A DNA stretch of 64,000 nt from Hansfordia pulvinata (Eukaryota; Ascomycota; Sordariomycetes; Xylariales), in the NCBI GenBank assembly GCA_006538405.1, contig BJKQ01000007.1, positions 62,001 through 126,000 on the forward strand. Direction: 5' to 3'. Positions 55,050 to 64,000 of the stretch are shown piece after piece. A model generated the notes under the pieces. The model was not told the origin of the DNA. It saw only the letters and a list, made by a program, of their open reading frames with translations, and made no database searches. Position 1 is the first letter of the stretch. Every line of letters starts with the position of its first letter. The position numbers and the translations under genes are program-made.

Positions 55050-58000
55050 CATCATGGCCGGGCTCTCTGTGTGACCCAGGGCCAAGGCATCGTGCAACGG
55101 TACGGCGGGGAGAGGGCCCGACCTCTTCTGACGAGCCCAAGCGGCCCCTCGAGTCGTGCTGCTTCTTTGGCTACCATGGGCTCTCATCGTTCGCGGCGCA
55201 TTTTGTACATCCCCGGATGCGGGTGCGTCCGGTTCGGGAGCAGGGCGCCTGGCACAATTCGCCCGTCCCGACGGCACGATAGGCTGGTGGGAAAGGAAGG
55301 GCGCAGGGGACGAGAGGACGGGGACGCGCATTTGTTGGACAACGTGTTACCCGTACACGCCGGGAATGAATAGGAACGCTCGACGGTTGCTGCGTGCCCC
55401 ACGACCTGCGGTGCATACGCGTACCTAAGGTACTCGTGCGAGACGAGTACCCATACCTACAGGGAGGTGGGATGGTGGAAGGGACCAAGTACGAGTATTC
55501 CGTTATTGCTGGACGGATCGATGGCGTGTCGACGTGGGGTGGAGGCGATGGCCCGTTGTGATGCAGATATGCACGCAGAGTCGTCCTCCGTTTGTCGTTT
55601 ACGCGTTCGAGACCAGGACAGGGCGGAGACGGTATTTTATCTGTGGCCGTACCTACTCTCACTGACAGGCGGGGATGGAGTACGACTGCGAGTACCTGCA
55701 CGAGCAGAGGCGACGGGATGGCCACCTTTGAGCTGCCAGCCCTCCGTCTGTTGCTTGGGCGATGGCAAATCCCAGGATGATAGTCGGCGGCGACATGCAG
55801 CGTGCGCAGACCCGCCGTGCCCATCGTCATCAACAAGCGCGGGAAGTGAGCCACTGCAGGCAGATATAGCATAGCAAGGAAATGGGATGAAGAGAAGAAG
55901 GTACTCGTACACGAGCAGGAGGCGGGAGGAGGAGGAGGAGGAAGAGGAGCAGGCCCCGGGACCAGCCACGACTTGAGGTGGGCGGGCGTGCGTGAGGTCG
56001 TCGTGCGTCTAGGAGAGTATACCTTAGATAGAAGCACTGGGATGCGAGGGTGCGGAGCGGTGCCCCACTGGTGCTGTCTGAGATTGAGCAATGGGCGGTG
56101 AAGAATATGGTAGCTTTGTCGTTGGCTGTCCGTTTTGTCCTACTGATGAGTACGGATACTCGTACCTACGAGTACCTGACTGAAAGCTCGCCTTGATCCA
56201 GCTGTGAGGGCTTTATTCGTACGGTTGTTAATAATAATAATAAGTGCCCTCCATCCGTCCAAGTTGATGGGAAAGCACCCAGGTGCCAGGGTCTACGAGT
56301 AGCTGCAGATCACCAGGTCCACCAGAGGCAGAATACGGCAACGGGATATGCGAGGTAGATATCTCCCAAGGTAAAAGTCAGGATAGACGCTTTTGTTTTG
56401 CCAATAGCTCTCCCTCTCTACGAGTATCTCTCAAGTCAGCGGCCAATCCGACCGTTGCGTTGCCCATCACGACCACCTGCGAGGGCCAATGGTCTGCATG
56501 CGTTAGCACCGACAATACAGCACGCCCGTGGCAGCGTCCCAGTGGGCATACCCGTGCCCGTACGGGGTCCCTTGCTCCTACGTGTCGAGCTCAGCAGTTC
56601 GCAGCTCCAAGCCCACGTGACGGGTTGCGTGAATCGCGGCTTCACCAGAACAGACAGGGTGTGTGTGGGAGAGGGGACGGGCGAGAACCGGAGCAGAAGA
56701 CGGGAAAAACTACCCTGGGTGCCTGGGAATGAAAAGAAGAATGACAACGACATTCGAAAACGAACAATGCAATAATACTCGCAAAAATGACCTCTGCTGC
56801 GTGCCTCTACGAGTATTCAAACCGGTGGCATCCAGCAGTTGGTCGGCACACACGAGTACGAGTACATCAAATACAAGGGGGAAGTAAGGTACTACCACAA
56901 GGTACGCATAGGTAACCTCCAGCTAGTAAGTAACGCGTACTCGCAATAGCTCACCCGGCCGATGCTCGACTCGGCATAGAGGGGGGCCATCGCTCATGCG
57001 AGAGCAGTGCTGGCTGACCAACCGGGCCCTCTGTCGTGCAGCGCCGGCGCACGCTGCAATGCACTCTGCCTCTTGGGTCTACGAGTATCTCCTTGCTGCT
57101 ACTCTCAAAGCAAGGTCCTCAAAGAGTGCTCCGAGTTCCTTGCTGCTGCTTGGTACGAGACACCCACACACCCGTACAAGGATCAGCACCTTCAGAAGAT
57201 GGATCGCGGGGGGGTCCCCAGGGAAGAACAGCAGATGGAACAATGTGAAATCGCCATCCGAGTACCTGCCAGGTGCCCCTTGGGGGCCAACTCGGCCCAA
57301 TTCCCATCTCGGCCCTGTCTGACCATCTCGTCACGGTGCCATCGTGGCACCCTCAGGTCCCCCAGAGGAGACGTCAGAGAACAGGGCCGGCCTCGCCAGG
57401 AGGGTGCATTCCCCCTGCGAATCACCGTTTCATGCACCTCAGCTGTGCCAACCCAGGCCAGGTGGGCGCGGGCGGGCGTGCATGCGTGCGTGTGGCCGTC
57501 TGTGTGGGTGTGCGGATGTGTGGATGACACGACGGGCGAGAGGCGACTGGTGATGATGACAGAAAAAGGTCCTTCGTGGACAGGACACGCTGGGAACTCG
57601 CCCCGGCAGCTGCATGGATTGGGCGACGCCTCTTCTCCCCCGATAGGCTCACAAGACCACGCGTACCCATCACCTCGTCCACTCACCAGGCCTTTCTCGC
57701 CCCCCCTCCCTCGCTCTCCATCTCTCCCTGCAGCATCCGCCGCCGTGGCCTCTGCAGCCCACCCGACGCACGCTTCCATACCAGGTTCCAACCAATACCC
57801 GGCTGCTCCAAGTGTCTTCTCACCTCCCGACTCCTTGAGTAAAAAGCAGTCGACGGCGGCCCTCCCACGCTCTCTACAAGGGGCCGTGCAGGAAGCAGAA
57901 GCAGGTACGTACGGGCCAGGACGGAGGGGGCCCAAGAGGGGGGCAGCGCACGGTACGTTCACATGGAGCAGGCAAATGTCCTGTTCGGTCACTGGTGAGG

Positions 58001-59040
58001 CTGTATGGGGGTCAGTCTTCAGGACATCCGACTCTCCGGGCGCGCGGGGAGGATAAGGCAGGCAGTGTAAGGGCAATGAGGCCGTCCACGAGCACTCCTG
58101 GAGCGAGATGGGTTTCTTCCTTTCCCTCCTTTTTTTTTTCGGGGCTGCCAGCTCTCTATGCAGACAGAGGCCAGATGACGACGGCGCCTGAATGGGCGGG
58201 CACGCAGGCGGCTCGACTGGGGCAGCTAACGAGTTGGCTGCCCACGGGAGTTCGCCTCATGAGCTCCGTCGCGTCGGGCTGCCGTGGTGGTGTAGCTGGC
58301 CCGCAAGTGATTCGCCTTTTGTCACTGTCCCTCCCTCTCGTCAGCCACCGGGGTGGGATGAATCTGCCGCCTCGAGGCCGGGCGTTTTTTTCTCTCGTCC
58401 TGTCCCGGTCTGCAGCGGCGAGCGATGGGGCCCCTCCAAGAGCGCGTGCGTGTCGTCCAACCCAGTCCGTCCTGCTGCTTCTGTAAGTGGTTTACGATTA
58501 TGGCTGAAGCCAGGCCCCATCCCATGCCACTGCACACGATCATGGTTTTGCTCCGTGCCAAGACTTGCCAGTGGCTGCAGCAAAGACCTTGCCTGCTGTG
58601 GTCCTACTCGTAGGTTGTTATCTGTCGATTCGGCCTGGGTTATCCGGGCCTGTGTGGGGTGGGCGTTCAGAACCCATTCTAACCTACCTAGTCTCGTCTT
58701 CCAAGTCAGCCCCCGGCAGAGGCTTCTATGGAGTCCTCGTTGTAGCCTATCGATTGCCTGGCACGCTGGCATCCTGGCTAGATCCAGTTCCGATGGACGT
58801 GCGACGGGTCTGAGAGAGTGGGCGGTCCCAGGGACCACAAGGGGGTGTGAGGGGCTGCTCACGGGCCCCCTCCATCAAGCCTCAGGAACGCCTCCGCGCG
58901 CGTATCGAGAGCAGCGTCCCGGGGTCGGAATCAGCTGCTTGGGTGCGTGTGAGTGGGTAGTTGGCCAGGTCTGCTGCTGCAAACTGGTCAGGAGCCGAGA
59001 AACGGGCTATGGTATACCATCGTGCTCTCGTGCTATGTTC

Positions 59041-59044
59041 GCGC

Positions 59045-59077
<33 letters not shown>
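59041..59077. repeat. (CT)n microsatellite
   Basis: Imperfect CT run of about 18 units in gene-free DNA. Confidence 0.8.
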
Positions 59078-62000
59078 TCACACAGCACGCACGCCTCAAC
59101 AGCCGCGGCTGTCTGCAAGCAAGGCGAGAGGCCAAAGACATGGACAGACCATTCGTCTCAAGTCTTGTCGATTAGGTTGCGGGCGCTAAGTGGCCTACCC
59201 GGCAGAGATCGATCTGAAGAAGAGATTGGCAAGACTCCCCGGCGGGCCGACTCCTGATACGAGTAAGCCGGGTCAATTGGCAGGCCCTCTCTGGCCTGAC
59301 CTGGTTCATCATGAGATGGAAGAGCTCGCTTAGCCCGCGTTAGCCAGCCCTTGTTTCTCCCCCACTCCTGGGCCCGCAGTGATTATGGCAACAATATAAG
59401 CCCGCTGCGAACGGCACCCTTGGTGAGGCGTGAGATGCCTACCGACGTGAAGGCCGGCAAACCCGCCCCCCCCCCCTCCAAACCCCGCAAAGGATGGATG
59501 CGACGTACGGAGGGGTTGGTGCGGGCAAGCGCTGGTGAGACCTTGCTCGCTGAGGTGGGGGTGGGGCATCTGGCCCGTCCTTGCTCGATCTTTTCTTGTT
59601 CATTTTCCTAACTGATTTTTTTTTCTTGCTTCTTTGGCCAATTTTGGGCGGGGTGCTCGTGAGGCGACAACGGCAGGTCACGATCCGATGTTGACTGGAA
59701 GAGACGGTGGTTCGCCTGCTCTCCCGACACGGATAGTAGGTAAGGTACTCGTACATACATGGAGGGCGGGATGAGGTTACCTCCACTTTGTATCAAGTAT
59801 CTTAGGTATGGCACTGGTAGGGACAAGTACCTTCTGGTCAGCAGAACGGAGTAAGCAAATGCCCGGTATGCGCCCGTCGCCCACTCATGATGACTCTGGA
59901 TTCCATTGCCTCTAGGAAAGCACACGAGTACGACATAATATCGTCCAGCCCGTCCGCCGTCTCGTGTGCACGAAGCCCGGCTCCGTCCGCCGAGGGATGA
60001 ACCCGGCAGAGCTCGCCAGGAGAAGAGCTGCCGGGTGCATTCATGACACCACTCTGGAGCCGTCTCCAGCAACATCGTCGATTGACATGGTCTACCACTG
60101 CCCGTTTGCTTCTCTTTCTGCCCATCCGCCTGCAGCACTCGGATCGGACCTGGATGGCGGTCAAGTTTGGGCAAGGCGGCCTGGCTGTTGACGAGGAGGA
60201 TAGAGCGAGCCCACAAGCCCTGACGGACAAGGATGCCCGGCGTTGTCTTGGGAACCTTCGCCCCAAATGAGGGGGAGCAAACAGCGGAGTTACCTCTCGA
60301 CGTACGAGCTCGAGGTCGTAGGTCCAGGTGTGGGTGCGAGTTAGGTACTCGTACCTGATCAATGCCACTTGCCCGCATTGATGGAATCGTGGACGATGGG
60401 CAGCTGTGCCTGCCACCGCGCCGCGTGGGTGAGCTGCAGGGACTGACCTGGGACGTCCCATGGAACCGCCCACTCCAGGTTTGCAGGAGGCGCAAATGGA
60501 AGGCCCGGGGGGGAAAAAGGCATACGAGCATCTGGCGGTGAGTATCAGATGGTCATCCCTCTCTCTCTTCCTCTCTCTGCGATCCTACCTCAGATCAGAT
60601 CTGGCCTGGATCTTCCCGATTGCCATATCGTGGTCGCCTTCTTGGGTTGGCAGCTTCGCTCGTCGGATTCCTCCTGTCGACGCGGACGAGGGGGCCCCCA
60701 GAATGCGGAATGCATGCGGGCGGGTGAGGCGGCGAGGCAAGAAGCCGGCACAAACACATCGGGTACGGGTCTCACCACTGGGGCGAGGTTCTTTGTGATT
60801 CGATTCCGGTGGATGTCAGCCCCTCATCCGCCCATCCCCTTCTCGTCTCCCCCTCCTTCTTTGCCACACAGGGCCCTACGCGTAGTCATGACACAGCCCT
60901 GCTCTGCTCTGCCCTGGTGTACATGTATGTGAGCGGGCAAGCAGCTGCCGCAATCGCAGTCGCAGTCGCAAAAGGGATCAAGAAGAGGCTCGCACGTCCC
61001 GGAACGAGTGCGGTCTCGGGCACACATGGATAGGTACCTGGTAGTGAGCTCGCGAGTACTCGTACTCCGTACACGTAGCTGCTGCTGCAACCCCTCCGAG
61101 AAGCGATCCACCCAATCACTCACATGGGCTGCAAGACTGCGGGTAGGCCTGCGAGGACTCCGTAGTAGGGCGAGAATAGAATGGATATCGTGCCAAATAG
61201 TCCCTCCGAACAGGCGCGTGGCCAGTCGCCATCTGGGACCTGGAACATCCCCCGATTCGTACCTACTCGTGCCTACCGCCTTACGAGTACCTACATAGGA
61301 GCACTTGGGTACCCGTACACCAAATACATGTGATAACGAGGTGGGAATCACCAGCAGGTCAGGTGCCTACCTATCTTAAGGTTTCCATGCTACTCACCAA
61401 AGCACCGTGGACGGGGTTGGCAACCAAATCTGTCTGCTTCATGAAATACCTATGTACTCTCTTAGGTGGGCTCGCAAAACCAAGAACATAAAGGGAGAGA
61501 GAGGAGAAGAGGAGAGAAGAGAAGAGAGAACCGCCCCCGAATTAGATCGAGGCCGGCTCTTGCCCATGCATTGCCATTGCATTGGGGGCTGAGCCCCTCT
61601 CGGACCTGATCAACCTAATCAATCTTGACCTTGCATCAACCCACCCAACGCACTCGTACATCATGTAGATATAGGTACTGCATGCCGAATCGCAATAGAC
61701 AACCTACCAAAGCTCATGCCCCTATGTACATGTAGTCTACACCATGTAGAAGAATCTGATGCCTTCCATGTACCGGAAAGCCCATCCATTCTAATAAGAG
61801 CACCAGAGAGACGAGACCCGCTCACACACTATCACCACCAGGCATGGCGGGCACGTACGCGCAGAATCCACCCTCCCCCCCCCGCAAACCAGCGCAACGC
61901 GGCCCAATGAGCGCTTCGAGCGGCCCGGCTGCCCCGGCCCTCTCCCGATCTCTCCCCATCGAATGCCTTCGACCAGACTGGAGCTGGATGTACGAGCGCC

Positions 62001-62186
62001 CCCAGGCTAGACCTCCAGATGCGGATAGTCACCACGGTCGGAAAGGGCGCACTCGTGCGAGTAGCCGCGCGGAGCACGGCAATACGAGTATATGGCAAGA
62101 AGAGAGGGGCAGTACTCGTACTCGTAGAAGGGGAGAGCTACTTGGGTCGAGGGGCTTGACGATGGAGGGGCGAGAGCAATCGCAGC

Positions 62187-62215
62187 AGCAAGCAGACAGC
62201 AAGCAGACAGCAAGC
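62187..62215. repeat. 11-bp tandem repeat AGCAAGCAGAC
   Basis: Two complete units and a partial third in direct tandem. A (GT)n run follows at 62343-62360. Confidence 0.8.
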
Positions 62216-62746
62216 ATCACGAGAGGGTCAAGTGCTATATGCACCCTTTACCAGACAAAGCGACCTCCGTGCGCGCGCGTGTGTCCATGTGTGTGTGTTT
62301 TGGTGTGTCTGGACCGGGACGTGTGATACAGCTCTCCAAGTTGGTGTGTGTGTGTGTGTGCTGAGCCGGGGCGCGAGAATCGACTCCCACCGACGCGCGC
62401 GAGCCGCCCACGCCAACATCATGTTTCAACCATCACCTGCCCGGGACCGCCGTGCGTGCTTGCCCACGAGTACTCGTATGACCCACGGGAGAGCTCCAGT
62501 GGGACTAGGGAGGTACCTTGGGCACAAGCCGGGCAGCGGACACTCGAGCCCGGGCAGCTGCCAACGGCGGCAACACCGACGTCGAGTCCCGTCCATGGGG
62601 TGGATGCGGTCATCGACTGGTGCCGGACCGGCAACGTTAGGGACGACAACTTGACCGTCCAACGTACTCGTAGAGGGAGGGAGGCCGGCGGGTGACCGCT
62701 TCCCGCCTCGACTCCCGATGGCTGAGTGGGCTGGCTGAGACCTGCC

Positions 62747-62760
62747 TACGAGTACTCGTA
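62747..62760. repeat. Perfect 14-bp palindrome TACGAGTACTCGTA
   Basis: Third full copy. A near-full copy (ACGAGTACTCGTA) lies at 62466-62478. Confidence 0.9.
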
Positions 62761-64000
62761 TGCCTGCACTCGACGACGAGCATGGCCCTCTCTCTTCTGA
62801 ATGTGTGAGACTGTCTGTGACACTCGCTTCACCTCCTGCTTCCCGACGATGAGACACGATCCGCCCCCTCCCACCCCAGGAGGGCACTCGTACCCCCCGC
62901 AATCGCATTCCCGCACAAAGAGGGAAGAAAGTCCATCGGCAAAGACTGAGAATGAAGAAGAGTGTGATCCCGGGTCTCACCTCACCTCGCCTGCCGCCCG
63001 GCCCCCAAGACCCAAGACCCATCAAGCTGACTACGAGTACCTACCCAAGGTACTCACTCGTGTCTGCCGCGGGCCCAACACCGAGTGCAAAAGAGACAGC
63101 AGAAAGACACAAGCCACTGTCCCCTTTTGACTCGTACTCCGCACCTGTGCGCTTGCGCCTGTCGAGACATGGCTGCCGTGCATGAATACTCCGTCACGTC
63201 GACATCTCGCATCCATATTGCTTGACGGAGCCCTGTCATGCGGGATCGCCAAAACACTCAAGCCTGCCGGCCTCTTCGCCTGGGCCCCCTCGCAGTTGCC
63301 GTCGTGGCGGCGGGTCCAGGCGGATCCTTTCGAAGAGGGGACATGCCGGTTTCCCCTCGGTTCAGGGGTCAGGGTTGGAAGCGTTGGTCCGGGGCGCGCT
63401 GCGGCGCTGCTTGCGGCCCCCTTTGGCTCGCTGGCGTGGTTGTTGGGTTTGACCGCGTCGTGTATCGTGTATCTTGTGACGCCATTGCACTGCCAGTAGA
63501 GTCGAGACAAGAGCCAGGCGCGTTGCGCACGGTATCAACTTGCGGTATTGGGATGTAAGTGTTGCCGCGAGCTTAGTGCTTGAACGCCGTCTCGTCGGTT
63601 GCTGCCTGACCGCGGATGCTCGGGCAGATGCGCGATCGATAAGACTGAGCAATCATGACTCAAATCGAGCAAGTCGGGTGCGAGGCCTGCAGGCTTTCGT
63701 TTACACGATATCTTCACACAACGACATGAAGGAAGCAACTGCGCCAAAGTCTCGTCGTGTTGAATGGGTACGCATGCAGCCTGGTGTTAGTGGTCAAATT
63801 GGGCATTGTTGAAGGGAACGGGGTCTGATCTAAAAGACTCCTCGTTGGTAGGCAAGTCGGCGAGTCTGATGAGAGAGAACCGCAAGGGGCGGTTCTTGCG
63901 CTTCCCATCCCTCCTGCTGGAAGTTGCTGTTCGTTAACGCGATGTTGATGGTCAGCGAAGCACCGAGTAATAACCACGCCAGCAGACAGCCCTCGAATAC

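Larger units (their letters stand above)
51182..64000. other. 12.8-kb gene-free region, right end
   Basis: No recognisable protein, rRNA or tRNA. Frames up to about 350 codons exist (57007-58056, 58192-59175, 55171-56091), but their sequences are compositionally random and shift with local repeats. The first 700 bases hold the J-domain gene 5' flank. From 52.5 kb the dispersed octamer TACGAGTA/TACTCGTA becomes dense: 52513, 53422, 54108, 54820, 55490, 55902, 56157, 56167, 56294, 56419, 56808, 56857, 57080, 58605, 59258, 59746, 60346, 61057, 61282, 62083, 62113, 62119, 62471, 62665, 62747, 63032. Simple repeats listed separately add to this. Confidence 0.5.

Noticed and set aside
55171..56091. 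306-codon minus-strand frame
   Set aside because: Arg/Pro/Ser-rich, built partly on dispersed motifs; no family signal.
57007..58056. 349-codon plus-strand frame in the right-end tract
   Set aside because: No domain, many cysteines and prolines of random spacing, overlapping frames of similar length on both strands.
58192..59175. 327-codon plus-strand frame
   Set aside because: Runs through a (CT)n repeat as Ser-Leu dipeptides and otherwise resembles translated non-coding DNA.
1..64000. Telomeric TTAGGG arrays and RIP-like AT-rich blocks
   Set aside because: No tandem TTAGGG/CCCTAA run was seen, and the gene-free ends are GC-rich, not AT-rich, so neither a telomere nor heavily mutated transposons can be claimed.

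Overview
The window looks like the nuclear genome of a filamentous ascomycete (Pezizomycotina, probably Sordariomycetes and possibly Hypocreales). The reasons are short 50-120 bp introns with GTAAGT-type donors, GC-rich third codon positions, fungal-type VPS5, TAF5, PRI2 and bL31m proteins, and long intergenic regions packed with short GTAC-centred motifs. No rRNA, tRNA, transposon or CRISPR array could be supported.

Layout. 1-7375: gene-free. 7376-9085 (-): DNA primase large subunit. 10274-12470 (-): protein kinase resembling the PRR1/PRR2 group, followed by a 5 kb gene-free stretch. 17647-28531: four oxidative or transferase genes, all on the plus strand (Baeyer-Villiger-type monooxygenase, class A FAD monooxygenase, zinc alcohol dehydrogenase, GT1 glycosyltransferase). 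They look like the tailoring part of a secondary-metabolite cluster. 28981-51181: a housekeeping block with TAF5 (-), MED11 (+), VPS5 (+), mitoribosomal bL31m (-), a probable mitochondrial flavin-reductase-domain protein (+), HSP90 (+), an unrecognised probable mitochondrial protein (-), mitochondrial ClpP (+) and a J-domain protein (-). 51182-64000: 12.8 kb with no supportable gene.

Three signals stand out. First, the octamer TACGAGTA/TACTCGTA, half of the palindrome TACGAGTACTCGTA, occurs about 57 times by my reading, against about 2 expected by chance. All but two copies are intergenic, and the densest part is 52.5-63.1 kb. Second, five genes (kinase, monooxygenase, dehydrogenase, glycosyltransferase, ClpP) have reading frames that become continuous if a single C or G is added or removed at a C/G run, six sites in all. 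Conserved genes such as ClpP are affected, so base-calling error is more likely than true decay. Third, long poly-C runs lie on the sense strand in one exon and three introns of plus-strand genes. The HSP90 example is in an intron that is a multiple of three with no stop codon.

Functional organisation: three head-to-head pairs join genes of related compartments: TAF5/MED11 (RNA polymerase II initiation), bL31m/flavin-reductase-like (both probably mitochondrial) and the unrecognised mitochondrial protein/ClpP. Splice sites were placed by eye, using GT...AG and frame continuity with the known protein families.
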